Source of the DNA: Cardinium endosymbiont of Dermatophagoides farinae
GTDB taxonomy: Bacteria; Bacteroidota; Bacteroidia; Cytophagales; Amoebophilaceae
Direction: 5' to 3'
Assembly (NCBI RefSeq): GCF_007559345.1
Contig: NZ_VMBH01000001.1
Span: 248,001-312,000 of the forward strand
DNA length: 64,000 bases
This document shows positions 1-9,705 of the stretch, piece after piece; within the stretch, counting starts at the first letter, position 1; every line of letters begins with the position of its first letter. The translations under genes were made by a program, and so were the position numbers. Below the pieces are notes generated by a model, which saw only the letters and a program-made list of their open reading frames with translations, searched no databases and had not been told where the DNA came from.

Positions 1-299
1 ATGATCACTTGTATTGGGACCAAAGCGAATTTCCTTTATAACAACCTTTTGGGCATTATTTTTTATTTCTTTATGTTTTCTCTTTTGTAAGTATTTGAAT
101 TTAGCATAATCCATCACTTTACAAACAGGGAAATCGCTTGCCTTGGCAATTTCTACTAGGTCAAGTTCTTGCGCTTCTGCAATGGCTAAAGCTTCCGAAT
201 GTCATACACACCGGTAACCACATTATCACCAACCAAACGTACCTGAGATGCAGTGATACGTTCGTTTACGTTATGGGTTTCTTTTATTATATTTTTCAA
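1..299 (-). pseudogene. infC: Translation initiation factor IF-3, partial and frame-broken
   Basis: The minus strand encodes IF-3, which keeps the 30S subunit free and checks initiator tRNA pairing. Visible blocks are NERITASQVRLVGDN, then ALAIAEAQELDLVEIAKA, then VMDYAKFKYLQKRKHKE and VIKEIRFGPN, matching the N-domain and linker of the family. The C-domain lies beyond the window edge. Reading fails near 193: GVYDIR is followed by a stop in one frame and ALAIAEAQ in the next, as expected if one A were lost from an AAA codon. The only plausible in-frame start is TTG at 299, after an in-frame TAA; infC often uses rare start codons. Because IF-3 is essential, this may be a sequence error, or an intact copy may exist elsewhere. 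Confidence 0.85.
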
Positions 300-449
300 A
301 TGGCGAGATATTGATTATGGTCTACTGCAGGTATCAATTTAACCAGGGTTTTTCTGGTTATCTGCATCAATATACAAATATCTGAACAAGTTTCCAATAA
401 ATCAAATCAAAACAGAAGCTGCTTTTCTGCTTGCCTAGCTGTTTTAACC

Positions 450-586
450 AGACCTTCTGCAAAACCTATTTGTGATCAGCAATTTTGGTGTCGAAGCTTG
501 TCTATGCTCCTCAAATACATTTAGTATTCTGGCGACTGCGCTTCTCCTAAAAACTGCTGATCACAAATAGGTTTTGCAGAAGGTCT
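450..586 (-). repeat. Palindromic element family I, copy 1 (subfamily A)
   Basis: 137 bp, ends AGACCTTCTGC and GCAGAAGGTCT, flanked by the 3-bp direct repeat ACC (447-449, 587-589). The duplicated lgt unit shows the uninterrupted site near 1909-1915 (TTAACCGATC). Both ends carry the TGTGATCAGC arm, where other copies have TTCTAATGGC or TTGCTAAATGGC on one side, which suggests gene conversion between arms. Confidence 0.9.
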
Positions 587-622
587 ACCGATCTACCCGG
601 CAGTATGGCTATGCTGTATTTT

Positions 623-1768
623 TTATACTGTTTTAGGCTTTGGACGCAGTATGAAAAATAGTCCTACTATGGCCCAAGGTAGGCTAAGCAATTGCCCCAT
701 GTTTAACCACATAGCATCTTCAAAATCAACTTGATTTTCTTTATAGAATTCGTAAAGGAAGCGAATGCAAGCCGCTGCTACTATAAGTACTCCAAAGATA
801 CGACCAGGTGTTATAGTTTGACCTTTTTTGTACCACCATAAAAATAGGATAACGAAAAGCAAAAAGTAGGACAAAGATTCATAAAGTTGTGCGGGGTGTC
901 TTGGAATACCCCAGGTATAGACACTAGTTTGATAGCCTCCGTTTTGCTTTTGTAGGGTATAGGATAGCGGTGCGCCATAGGTTTCATAGATGTGAGGTGA
1001 TCTGCTAAAATAGGATTGCTGAACCAAATGGTTTTTTAAAGACTGCTCAAGGAAACTTTCAATCCTCTTTTTATCTGTAATGGTCTCTTTAAAAGAAATG
1101 GCCAATTCAATCGGTTGGTAGTTGGCTTTTATGGCTGGTAGGTTGGCCTTAGATGCTTTACGTATGGCTAGCTTATCAATTATATCAGGATAACTTTTAC
1201 ATAAATCATCATGTAAATCCCTGGCGAATACTACGCCATAGTTGGTCCCAGTTGGTTTGCCGATGATTTCAGAATTCATAAAATTTCCAATTCGAATCAG
1301 TGCGCCACCCAAAGGAAATAAGATAGACAAATGATCTACGATCCATAAAAATTCTCCAGCAGATCGGCGGTTTTTAAAACGAATGCGAGGAGGGAAAAGG
1401 GAAATGGTAGTTCGCTTTACATAGAAGAGCACAGCCAGTATGATGCCAATACCACCTCCATGACTTGCCAAACCGCTGAAACCAGTTACCTTAAAGGAAG
1501 GGGAGAAGGTAACAGGTAAAAATATTTCTAAAAGGTGATCTTTATAATAGTTCCATTCATAAAAAATAACATGACCTAAGCGAGCCCCGAGTAATATGCC
1601 AATTACAATATAATTCCTGAGCTGCTCTACTTCTTCGCTTTTTTTGCTAGCTTTGGCAAACATATAATATAAGATAGGAGAACTTCCCAATACACCGGTA
1701 GCAAAGAGCAGGTTATACCAGCGAAGGTGTAAAAATCCTTTTGTGAATAATTCTGGGATATATCCCAT
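623..1768 (-). CDS. lgt: Prolipoprotein diacylglyceryl transferase
   Basis: Lgt is the inner-membrane enzyme that attaches diacylglycerol to the lipobox cysteine of prolipoproteins, so it serves the many lipoproteins in this window. Seen: the SHGGGIGI block (about 100-110), RIGNFMNSEIIGKPTGTNYG (about 158-177), RHPAQLYES (about 292) and a C-terminal PGRIFG...RFLYEFYKENQ region, with about seven hydrophobic segments. At 381 residues it is longer than enterobacterial Lgt because of an insertion at about 190-285. The N-terminus is odd: the neighbouring copy reads MLNTMLWDISPELF, whereas here a CCC run at 1755-1757 (CCCC in the other copy) breaks that frame and translation must restart at ATG 1768 as MGYIPELF. 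Confidence 0.9.
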   Translation of the reverse strand: MGYIPELFTKGFLHLRWYNLLFATGVLGSSPILYYMFAKASKKSEEVEQLRNYIVIGILLGARLGHVIFYEWNYYKDHLLEIFLPVTFSPSFKVTGFSGLASHGGGIGIILAVLFYVKRTTISLFPPRIRFKNRRSAGEFLWIVDHLSILFPLGGALIRIGNFMNSEIIGKPTGTNYGVVFARDLHDDLCKSYPDIIDKLAIRKASKANLPAIKANYQPIELAISFKETITDKKRIESFLEQSLKNHLVQQSYFSRSPHIYETYGAPLSYTLQKQNGGYQTSVYTWGIPRHPAQLYESLSYFLLFVILFLWWYKKGQTITPGRIFGVLIVAAACIRFLYEFYKENQVDFEDAMWLNMGQLLSLPWAIVGLFFILRPKPKTV

Positions 1769-1915
1769 AAAATGGCGTTTAGCATAGGTTTTAAGGTAAA
1801 TTAACCAGGACCTTTCTGGTTATCAGCATCAGATATACAAATATCTAAACAAGTTTCCAATAAATCAAATCAAAATATAGGATGTTTGTATCCTTTCCTA
1901 ACCGCTTTAACCGAT

Positions 1916-3104
1916 CTACCCGGCAGTAGGACTATGCTGTATTTTTTGTACTGCTTTAGGCTTTGGACGCAGTATGAAAAATAGTCCTACTATGGCCCAA
2001 GGCAAGCTAAGCAATTGTCCTATGTTTAACCACATAGTGTCTTCAAATTCAACTTGATTTTCTTTATAGAATTCGCAAAAAAAGCGAATGCAAGCCGCTG
2101 CTAATATAAGTACTCCAAAGATACGACCAGGTGTTATGGTTTGGCCTTTTTTGTACCACCATAAAAATAGGATAACGAAAAGCAAAAAATAGGACAAAGA
2201 TTCATAAAGTTGTGCGGGATGCCTTGGAATACCCCAGGTATAGACACTAGCTTGATAGCCTCCGTTTTGCTTTTGTAGGGTATAGGATAGCGGCGCGCCA
2301 TAGGTTTCATAGATGTGAGGTGATCTGCTAAAATAGGATTGCTGAACCAAATGGTTTTTTAAAGACTGCTCAAGGAAACTTTTAATCCTCTTTTCATCTG
2401 TAATGGTCTTTTTAAAAGAAATGGTCAATTCAATGGGTTGGTAGTTGGCTTTTATAGCTAGTAGGTTATCCTTAGATGCTTTGCGTATGGATAGCTTGAA
2501 TTGTATCAGGATAGTTTGTACACAAAATCATGATGTACATATCTAGCAAATATTACGCCATAGTTGGTTCCAGTTGGTTTGCCGATGATTTCAGAGTTCA
2601 TAAATCCAGTTCGAATCAGTGCGGCACCTAAAGGAAATACGATAGACAAGTGGTCTACGATCCATAAAAATTCTCCAGCAGATCGGCGGTTTTTAAAACG
2701 AATGCGAGGAGGGAAAATAAAAATTTTAACCCGTTTTACATAAAAGAAAACAGCAAGTATAATGCCAATACCCCCCCATGACTTGCCAAACCGCTGAAAC
2801 CAATTATTTTAAAGGTAGGAGAGAAGGTAATAGGTAAAAATATTTCTAAAAGGTGATCTTTAAAATAGTCCCATTGATAAAAAATAACATGGCCTAAACG
2901 CGCCCCAGCTAATATGCCCAATATGATATAACCTCTGAGTTGTTCTGCTTCTTCTTTTTTTCTACCAGCTTTGGCAAAGATATAGCATAAGATAACAGAA
3001 CTTCCTAGCACACCGGTCATAAATAGCAGGTTATACCAGCGAATGTTTAACAATCCTTTTGTGAATAGCTCTGGGGATATATCCCATAGCATGGTGTTTA
3101 GCAT
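1916..3104 (-). pseudogene. lgt: Second lgt copy, degraded
   Basis: Paralogue of the adjacent lgt. The 5' part reads MLNTMLWDISPELFTKG with the proper WxxSPE start, then loses frame in a run of seven G just after SHGG (2770-2776). The middle section (about 2440-2720) has further indels compared with copy 1, and the 3' part is again open from 2428 to 1916. The stop is displaced so that the end reads through a further 12 or so residues. Multiple independent lesions make this a real pseudogene rather than one sequencing error. Confidence 0.88.
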
Positions 3105-3124
3105 AGGTAATGGTGTAAAATACA

Positions 3125-3260
3125 AGACCTTCTGCAAAACCTATTTCTAATGGCAATTTTGGTGTCGCAGCTTGTCTATGCTCCTCAAATACATTTAGTA
3201 TTCTGGCGACTGCGCTTCTCCTAAAAACTGCTGATCACAAATAGGTTTTGCAGAAGATCT
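3125..3260 (-). repeat. Palindromic element family I, copy 2 (subfamily A)
   Basis: 136 bp, flanked by direct repeat ACA (3122-3124, 3261-3263). It lies just upstream of the degraded lgt copy, and a spurious longer start of that ORF runs into it. Confidence 0.9.
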
Positions 3261-3383
3261 ACAGTTATATAAAATTGGTTAAGACTGCGCAGTCCCTGTT
3301 CGATTTTAGCATAAGGCTGCGCCTATGATAGGGTAGTGCAGCCGATTCATTAATTTACAAATACTGACTTTATAGATAAAAAA

Positions 3384-4871
3384 CTAGCTATTTAGGATCC
3401 AGTCTACTAGCAGGCGTACGCCAAAACCTGTTGCACCTGCATTATAGTAGCACCAAGGCTTCTCTGTCCAGACGGTACCAGCTATATCTAGGTGGACCCA
3501 AGCTGTTTTTTCAACAAATTGTTTTAAGAAGAGCGCAGCTGTAATAGATCCAGCTCCTTTTTTGCTCCCTGTATTGCGCATATCGGCAATAATAGAATGC
3601 ATGTGTTCGAAATAGGATGATTCCAATGGCATCTGCCAAGTTTTTTCACCCGTTCTTGGCGAAGCAGCCATCAGGCTGTTGATCAGTTCTGGATCGCTGC
3701 CAAATATACCTGCCATGCGTGTGCCGAGTGCAACTACTATGGCACCTGTTAAAGTAGCCAGGTCGACAATGGCGTCTACACCAAGCTTTTCTGCATAGAC
3801 CAATGCATCTGCCAGGGTAAGCCTTCCCTCGGCATCTGTATTGTCTATTTCAATGGTCTTGCCATTAGAAGCGGTTACTACATCACCAGGCTTGGTGGCG
3901 CTTCCACTGATCATATTTTCTGTGGCGGCAATGATAAAATGAATCTCTTTATTGGGTTTAATAGCGCCAATAGCTTCTGCTGCGCCAAGCACTGCTGCTG
4001 CACCAGCCATATCGTATTTCATTAACTCAATTTGAGCATTTCCTATTTTTAGGTTCAGCCCACCAGAATCAAAGGTGACGCCTTTGCCTATTAGGGCAAT
4101 TTTAGGAGGTTGGGTGTCAAGTGATTTTGGCTTATAACAGAGATGAATAAACTTAGGTGGCGCATTAGAACCTTGTGTAACGGAAAGGTAAGCGCCCATG
4201 CCCAATCGTGCGCAATCTTCTTTTTCTAATATGTTAAGTTCCAGGTGATGCCTTTGGGCTAATTCAGTAGCGGTTTGGGCCAACATGGAAGGGGTTACAT
4301 GGTTGGCTGGCGCATTGACCAAGGCCCTGGCTAGGTTTGCGCCTGTTGTAATCTTTTGGGCGAGTTCAATGGTTTGGTCATCTGCTGTGGCATGTAATAG
4401 ATGTACCTCTTTAAGGTATATGGCTTTTGTCTCTTTTTGGGATTTGAAACGTTCATCTAAATACGCAGCAAGGAAGATGCCTTCAGCAAAAGCTTTTAAG
4501 TGGGCTTGCTGGCTGAATAGTGTCATAAAATGAACGACTACTGATGGACTGTGTAACTTGACACATGCGTTATAGACGGTGCCTGCAGCTTGTCGCATCG
4601 TTTCTTGGTCAACGGTTTCTTGTTTGCCCAAACCAACCAGTATCACTTTACCTACTGAATGGAAACAATTGGCCGTAGTGGTTGTTCCTTGTTTTCCGGT
4701 AAACCCAGACTCTTTTATCAAGGGTACCACGACATCATGGTAAAAAGGTTCATCGACCAGATGCATGGCATCTGGGGTCGTATCATCTTTTTCAAAGATA
4801 CCAAGTGCATAACAGCTCTTTTCTGCTGGCGAGGCTTTACTGCTTAAAAATTGAAATTTAGGATAGTTCAT
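3384..4871 (-). CDS. pepA: Leucyl aminopeptidase (M17 family)
   Basis: Cytosolic di-metal aminopeptidase that removes N-terminal residues, useful to an amino-acid scavenger. The C-terminal catalytic half is clear: GKGVTFDSGGLNLK (about 262-275) supplies metal and catalytic lysine residues, KYDMAGAAAVLGA follows, and the M17 signature NTDAEGRL sits near residue 343. The N-terminal macro-like domain is weaker, as usual. At 495 residues it is full length. It stands alone between two palindromic elements; plus-strand ORFs over it are shadows. Confidence 0.95.
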   Translation of the reverse strand: MNYPKFQFLSSKASPAEKSCYALGIFEKDDTTPDAMHLVDEPFYHDVVVPLIKESGFTGKQGTTTTANCFHSVGKVILVGLGKQETVDQETMRQAAGTVYNACVKLHSPSVVVHFMTLFSQQAHLKAFAEGIFLAAYLDERFKSQKETKAIYLKEVHLLHATADDQTIELAQKITTGANLARALVNAPANHVTPSMLAQTATELAQRHHLELNILEKEDCARLGMGAYLSVTQGSNAPPKFIHLCYKPKSLDTQPPKIALIGKGVTFDSGGLNLKIGNAQIELMKYDMAGAAAVLGAAEAIGAIKPNKEIHFIIAATENMISGSATKPGDVVTASNGKTIEIDNTDAEGRLTLADALVYAEKLGVDAIVDLATLTGAIVVALGTRMAGIFGSDPELINSLMAASPRTGEKTWQMPLESSYFEHMHSIIADMRNTGSKKGAGSITAALFLKQFVEKTAWVHLDIAGTVWTEKPWCYYNAGATGFGVRLLVDWILNS

Positions 4872-4910
4872 GGTAAAAAAATAGTAGTTTAGGTTGATCA
4901 GTAGATCGTT

Positions 4911-5052
4911 AGACTTTCTGCAAAACCTATTTCTAATGGCAATTTTGGTGTCGAAGCTTGTCTATGCTCCTCAAATACATTTAGTATTCTGCGGTGCTCG
5001 ACTGCGCTTCTCCTACAAACTGCTAATCACAAATAGGTTTTGAAGAAGGTCT
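4911..5052 (-). repeat. Palindromic element family I, copy 3 (subfamily A)
   Basis: 142 bp long form (with the extra GCGGTGCTCG segment), flanked by direct repeat GTT (4908-4910, 5053-5055). Confidence 0.9.
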
Positions 5053-5154
5053 GTTTTTGTTTTTGTATCAATAGCATTTGCTGCAACCAACGATTGATTA
5101 AATATAAGCAATTTATTAATAGCTACTGCAGGATAGCGTTATGAAAAAAATGGC

Positions 5155-5574
5155 TTATAGAGGCAATTCGCTCATATCATCATTTTCGTGTGGCCTATTT
5201 TCTGGCCTATGATTGATTACATGTACCCCTTGTGTTTTCGTTTTGCTACCACCTAATAACACCAGGTGTTGGCAGGTAATTTGTATACTATATCTTTGCT
5301 GCCCATCTTTGTCTGTATACGACCTATGGTTTAATTTTCCTTCTATATAGACTTGTTTGCCCTTGCTTAAGTATTGTGCTGCAATTTCTGCATGAGGGGT
5401 CCAAAGTACTACTTCATGCCAATCTGTATGGTTTATTTTTTCACCTTCTTTGGTTTTATAGGTATCATGTGTAGCCACCGTAAGCTGTGCCCGCATGCGC
5501 CCATTTTCTAAGTGACGTATTTCTGGATCTTTGCCTAGATTGCCTAAGATGATTACTTTATTGACGGTTGCCAT
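5155..5574 (-). CDS. ssb: Single-stranded DNA-binding protein
   Basis: Binds ssDNA as a tetramer in replication, repair and recombination. The OB fold covers about residues 1-110, opening VNKVIILGNLGKDPEIRH, with the typical GEKINHTDWHEVVLW and YLSKGKQVYIEGKL strands. The C-terminal linker is short, giving 139 residues. The acidic tip that recruits partner proteins is ENDDMSELPL instead of the usual DDxPF, so the tip is present but ends in Leu. Single gene, flanked by palindromic elements on both sides. Confidence 0.93.
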   Translation of the reverse strand: MATVNKVIILGNLGKDPEIRHLENGRMRAQLTVATHDTYKTKEGEKINHTDWHEVVLWTPHAEIAAQYLSKGKQVYIEGKLNHRSYTDKDGQQRYSIQITCQHLVLLGGSKTKTQGVHVINHRPENRPHENDDMSELPL

Positions 5575-5656
5575 GTTATGTTGAGTCGAGTCTTGATATA
5601 AGATTATCCTTTTTTACATGCCTAATCTAAGTGATTCATCCCTACTTTGCAAGTAG

Positions 5657-5798
5657 AGACCTTCTGGAAAACCTATTTCTAATGGCAATTTTGGTGTCGA
5701 AGCTTGTCTATGCTCCTCAAATACATTTAGTATTCTGCGGTGCTCGATTGCGCTTCTCCTAAAAACTGCTGATCACAAATAGGTTTTGAAGAAGGTCT
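5657..5798 (-). repeat. Palindromic element family I, copy 4 (subfamily A)
   Basis: 142 bp long form, flanked by direct repeat TAG (5654-5656, 5799-5801). Nearly identical to copy 3, including a TTGAAGAAGGTCT right end. Confidence 0.9.
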
Positions 5799-5847
5799 TA
5801 GGTTGTGCTGCTATGGAAGGTAGTATCTGAGGTTGAATTTTGGAACA

Positions 5848-7242
5848 TCAGAAGCTGGCTTCAAGTCTTTTCAATAGGGGACCAGCGGTAAGGTAGCCTT
5901 TATCTTTTCTTACCTCTAACGAGCGTTTGATGATAAAGGTAAGCAGCTGGGTAGGGTGGAGGCCAATTTCTGCTGCTTGATCGAATAAGAAGGAGGCGGG
6001 ATTCATGCCAGCTGTAGTATTGGGGTCATTTAAGATGACCTGGTTATCCTTGGTTAGGAAGCCATCTATACGGGCATATACTTGACACCCTAGTAGTTGG
6101 AATAAGGCGGTAGCTTCTTTACGAATGGCATCGAGTAGGGGGGCAGATACCTCCATAGGGGTTTGTTTTCGTACCATACCAGGCAAATATTTTGCTTTGT
6201 AATCAAAATGGCGTTCTCCTTTTAGGATTTCAGTTGGTGGGAGTGCAATGGGATGACCGTTTTCTGCTTCTAGTACAATACAAGAAAACTCTCTTCCTTC
6301 TATAAAGGCTTCTATGATAATGGCGTCTTCTGCTTGTGCACTTTTTAAAAGTATAGGATCCTGTCGCTTTTGAAAATAAAGTTCTATGTAGTCTAGTAAG
6401 GCATGCGGTGTATGACAAATTTGATCTGCTACCAATAGGGGAAACCCTATGCCCTCGCGTACATCTATCAGGCTATTGAACCAATTTTTTTTGTCTGCGG
6501 GTGTGTAGCTTTTCCAGCTATCATAGCTAAGGGTTTCAATAAAAAAGGCTTTATGAATGGCAGCAATAAAGGCAGGGAGTATGGTGTCTTGCACAACAGT
6601 TACCCCTATAGAGGAGCCTTGTCTGCTGCTTTTCACAACAAAAGGTAGGCCGATGGTAGCGATGATTTGGTCTAGCAATTTGCTTTTATCAGCTCTATGC
6701 AGCCATTCTTTTTGGGTTAAAACGAAACTAGGCGGTACTACAAAACCAGCTTTTTGCAAGAGCTTTTGTTGGAATATTTTATCGATTCCCAGTGCGGCTG
6801 GTAATAGGTTAGATCCTGTATAGGGCATTTGGTACCATGCCAATAGTCCTTGAATGGTGCCATCTTCTCCATAAGGCCCATGCAAGCAGAGAAAGGCTAT
6901 ATCGAAGTATTTTGAAAACGCAGCGGGTTCTATTTTATGCCCTATCTTTTCACTAAATGGTTCATGGCTTTCGGGTAGTGATTCTATGTATAGGGGAATT
7001 CCCCAAAAATTAGCGTTAGCAGCAGAGGGGTAAAATTCTCGAATGGTGCCTTGGTAAAGGTATTGTGTATGGAGTAGGATAAAATTCCCCAGGCTATCTA
7101 CAAAAACGGGAACGGGTTCGAATCGTTTCCGGTCCAAGTGGTCGTAGACGGTACGTCCGCCTGCAAAGGAAATCTCACGTTCTCTCGATTGCCCTCCCGA
7201 AAATATGCCTACTCTAATGGGTTTAAATAAAGAATTATGCAC
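5848..7242 (-). CDS. ddl: D-alanine--D-alanine ligase-like ATP-grasp enzyme
   Basis: Ddl makes the D-Ala-D-Ala dipeptide of peptidoglycan. Family features: N-terminal VGIFSGGQSREREISFAGG (about 12-30), LCLHGPYGEDGTIQGLL (about 117), YTGSNLLPAALGIDK, the ATP-grasp strand LPFVVKSSRQGSSIGV (about 199), and a metal-binding end reading ILNDPNTTAGMNPASF where classical Ddl has NEINTxPG. At 464 residues it is about 100 longer than typical, with an insertion in the ATP-grasp region around 235-300. With the PBP1A end at 63 kb it suggests some peptidoglycan chemistry is kept. Substrate specificity is inferred only. Confidence 0.82.
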   Translation of the reverse strand: MHNSLFKPIRVGIFSGGQSREREISFAGGRTVYDHLDRKRFEPVPVFVDSLGNFILLHTQYLYQGTIREFYPSAANANFWGIPLYIESLPESHEPFSEKIGHKIEPAAFSKYFDIAFLCLHGPYGEDGTIQGLLAWYQMPYTGSNLLPAALGIDKIFQQKLLQKAGFVVPPSFVLTQKEWLHRADKSKLLDQIIATIGLPFVVKSSRQGSSIGVTVVQDTILPAFIAAIHKAFFIETLSYDSWKSYTPADKKNWFNSLIDVREGIGFPLLVADQICHTPHALLDYIELYFQKRQDPILLKSAQAEDAIIIEAFIEGREFSCIVLEAENGHPIALPPTEILKGERHFDYKAKYLPGMVRKQTPMEVSAPLLDAIRKEATALFQLLGCQVYARIDGFLTKDNQVILNDPNTTAGMNPASFLFDQAAEIGLHPTQLLTFIIKRSLEVRKDKGYLTAGPLLKRLEASF

Positions 7243-7369
7243 AAAGATGTTTTTATTATATAAGGAATTTATATACTACTATTACAAATATTTATTGTTC
7301 AGTCAGTGGTGGGGAGGGCTAAAGGAAAATATCATATCTATTCAACTGATTATCAGTACCATGAAAGAA

Positions 7370-7558
7370 ACGCGCCTTGGAAAAAGTTGCGATTAGAAAG
7401 TGCAGCTTACAGATGAATAGAAAAACAGCTTGCAGGGAGGGCTGGAGGACGGCTCCTGTTTTTCCATCTGTAAGCTGCACTTTCTAATCGCAACTTTTTT
7501 CATCAGCGCTTGATTTTTTGTTACTTTTTGATCAAGCAAAAAGTAAGATAAAAATTCC
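7370..7558 (-). repeat. Hairpin repeat family II, copy after clpX
   Basis: Read on the minus strand it starts directly at the clpX stop codon: TAAGGAATTTTTATC, then CTTACTTTTTGCTTGATC, then a long imperfect palindrome with arms built on AAAGTTGCGATTAGAAAGTG and CAGCTTACAGATG around a G/C-rich loop, ending near AAGGCGCG. It probably folds in the clpX transcript and could act as terminator or 3' stabiliser, but its repeat nature suggests a mobile or once-mobile element. Confidence 0.75.
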
Positions 7559-8824
7559 TTATGCCATTTTTTTCAGTTCGCTTTCTTGGCTATTTTTTTC
7601 TGGTTGTCTAAGTAGTTCCAATCGTGTTCTACTGAGCTGCTCCAATGCATAGTTTTTATCTATAACTAATTTTTGTTGGTCTTTTAAGGATGGAGCAGTG
7701 TACATGATTTCACTCATAATGCTTTCACAGATAGACCGCAGCCCTCTAGCCCCTAGTTTTAGTGCTATAGCTTGCTCTGCAATCAGGTCAAGCGTTTCTT
7801 CCGTAAAGGTTAGGGTAATCCCATCTATTGCAAACAGCTTGGTATATTGCTTAACCAATGCATTTTTAGGCTCTGTAAGAATACGCCGCAGGTCAGATTT
7901 TGTAAGCAGTTCAAGCCCTTTTATAACCGGAAGGCGGCCTACTAATTCAGGAATAAGCCCATATGCTTTTATATCTGAAGCAGAAACATATTTAAGTATA
8001 TCTTTGTCATCTATTTTGGCATTATGTTTTGCACAAAACTCAAACCCTATGGTATTGAAATTGATTCGATTGCTAATGGTTCTGGAGATGCCATCAAAAG
8101 CGCCTCCGCAAATAAATAAAATCTTTTCTGTGTTCACAGCGGTTAGCTTCTGGTCTGGATGTTTTCTTCCACCATGTGGCGGTGCATTTACAATAGAGCC
8201 CTCTAATAATTTTAGCAAGGACTGCTGTACCCCTTCACCACTTACATCTCGGGTGATGGATGGATTGTCTCCTTTACGGGCAATTTTATCGATTTCATCT
8301 ACATAAACAATCCCTCGCTCAGCTGCGGTGACCTCATAGTTGGCAGCATGCAACAAGCGGCTGATAATACTTTCCACATCTTCCCCTACATAGCCTGCTT
8401 CTGTTAAAACGGTTGCATCTATAATGCAAAAAGGCACCTCTAGCATTTGTGCTAACGTGCGGACTAAATAGGTTTTACCTGTACCTGTTTCTCCGACCAG
8501 CAGTATATTGGACTTTTCAATGACTACATCATCTTCTATACTTGCCGGGTGGGCCAGCCGTTTATAGTGGTTGTAAACCGCAATAGACAATGCTTTTTTA
8601 GCCTCTTCTTGCCCAATCACATATTCATCTAAATGCGCTTTAATTTCTTGTGGCCGCAATAGGTTAACCGGTTTTATGTCATTGATGATGTTATCTTCCT
8701 TTTGCAGTTGGATAATCTGTGCAGCTTGCGTTACACATTGGTCACAAATGCGCCCTTCTGGACCAGTTACCATCATGCTGACGATCTCACTAGCTTTTTT
8801 ACAAAAAGAACAATGGGTTTTCAT
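7559..8824 (-). CDS. clpX: ATP-dependent Clp protease ATPase subunit ClpX
   Basis: Hexameric AAA+ unfoldase that feeds proteins to ClpP. Seen: N-terminal C4 zinc finger (Cys5, Cys8, Cys27, Cys30), Walker A GETGTGKT (111-118), Walker B YVDEID (about 174-179), the GVQQSLLKLLEG segment of ClpX/HslU ATPases, and the C-terminal small domain with KLGARGLRSICE. Length 421 is typical. It lies 19 bp downstream of clpP in the same direction, so the two subunits of one protease are probably co-transcribed. Its stop codon is the first triplet of a family II repeat. Confidence 0.97.
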   Translation of the reverse strand: MKTHCSFCKKASEIVSMMVTGPEGRICDQCVTQAAQIIQLQKEDNIINDIKPVNLLRPQEIKAHLDEYVIGQEEAKKALSIAVYNHYKRLAHPASIEDDVVIEKSNILLVGETGTGKTYLVRTLAQMLEVPFCIIDATVLTEAGYVGEDVESIISRLLHAANYEVTAAERGIVYVDEIDKIARKGDNPSITRDVSGEGVQQSLLKLLEGSIVNAPPHGGRKHPDQKLTAVNTEKILFICGGAFDGISRTISNRINFNTIGFEFCAKHNAKIDDKDILKYVSASDIKAYGLIPELVGRLPVIKGLELLTKSDLRRILTEPKNALVKQYTKLFAIDGITLTFTEETLDLIAEQAIALKLGARGLRSICESIMSEIMYTAPSLKDQQKLVIDKNYALEQLSRTRLELLRQPEKNSQESELKKMA

Positions 8825-8843
8825 AATGGTAATAATTATATGA

Positions 8844-9521
8844 TTAATTTTTTTTCTCTTTCTCTAACACAAAGTCAATGACTCCATATTCCTTAGCCTC
8901 GCTTGCACGCATCCAATAATCTCTGTCTGAGTGGCGCTCTACAGAAGCATAGTCTTGACCAGTATGGTTAGATAGAATTTTATAAATATCTTTTTTAATT
9001 TCAATGATTTGCTGTATGGTAATTTCCATATCTGCAGCGGTTCCTTTGGCACCTCCTAGGGGCTGGTGAATCATAATCCTGGCATGTGGCAGGGAAGACC
9101 GTTTGTTTTTAGCGCCTCCAGCCAATAATACAGCAGCCATAGAAGCCGCAAGACCTGTACAGATCGTGGCTACATCAGGCGAAATATATTGCATGGTATC
9201 ATAAATACCTAAGCCTGGGTATACAGACCCCCCTGGACTATTAATGTAAAGCAGGATATCTTTTTTAGCATCAACAGACTGCAAAAAAAGCAGCTGTGCA
9301 ATAATAATATTGGCAATGTTATCATCTACTTGTGTACCCAGAAAAATGATTCGGTCCATAATCAGCCTGGAGAAGACATCCACCTCTCTAAAATGAGCGG
9401 GCCGCTGTTCAATAACGGATCGCGTCATGTTTTCAATATCTGATACATAGTTATGAACCTCTAAACCAGTTGCATAACCATTTTTAACTGCAAACTTTTT
9501 AAATTCTTTTTGATCTAACAT
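8844..9521 (-). CDS. clpP: ATP-dependent Clp protease proteolytic subunit
   Basis: Tetradecameric serine protease that degrades substrates unfolded by ClpX. The triad is visible with family spacing: Ser127 in GLAASMA, His152 in MIHQPLGG, Asp201 in SDRDYWM. The oxyanion loop is [10 protein letters not shown]. Length 225 fits Bacteroidota ClpP, including a slightly long N-terminus. First gene of the clpP-clpX pair; no trigger factor gene precedes it here. Confidence 0.97.
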   Translation of the reverse strand: MLDQKEFKKFAVKNGYATGLEVHNYVSDIENMTRSVIEQRPAHFREVDVFSRLIMDRIIFLGTQVDDNIANIIIAQLLFLQSVDAKKDILLYINSPGGSVYPGLGIYDTMQYISPDVATICTGLAASMAAVLLAGGAKNKRSSLPHARIMIHQPLGGAKGTAADMEITIQQIIEIKKDIYKILSNHTGQDYASVERHSDRDYWMRASEAKEYGVIDFVLEKEKKN

Positions 9522-9705
9522 AAGTAATGATGAGGGGTAAAGTATATCTATATCTTGGTTGCTACATAGGTAGTTTTTTTTGAAAGGTAGTATAAAATAC
9601 TGTATTAAGCAAATTGTATGGTTGTAATTGTGCTGCCATAATCGTTATTGGACCTTTGGGCGTTGTGGCCACAGTACAAAAAGCAGTTTATGGATAGTTA
9701 GTATA

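Larger units (their letters stand above)
335..3110. repeat. Tandem duplication of the lgt locus (two units of about 1.3 kb)
   Basis: Unit A (about 335-1796) and unit B (about 1797-3110) share the stretch upstream of the gene, the whole lgt reading region and the downstream CCGATCTACCCGGCAGTA segment. They differ by scattered substitutions and indels, so the duplication is not very recent. Unit A also contains a palindromic element at 450-586 that is absent from unit B, so unit B preserves the empty target site. Confidence 0.85.

Noticed and set aside
4285-4847. Plus-strand ORFs over pepA
   Set aside because: They are antisense shadows of a well-supported aminopeptidase gene and show no family features.
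6230-6418. Small minus-strand ORF inside the ddl-like gene
   Set aside because: Out-of-frame shadow of a longer, family-supported ORF.
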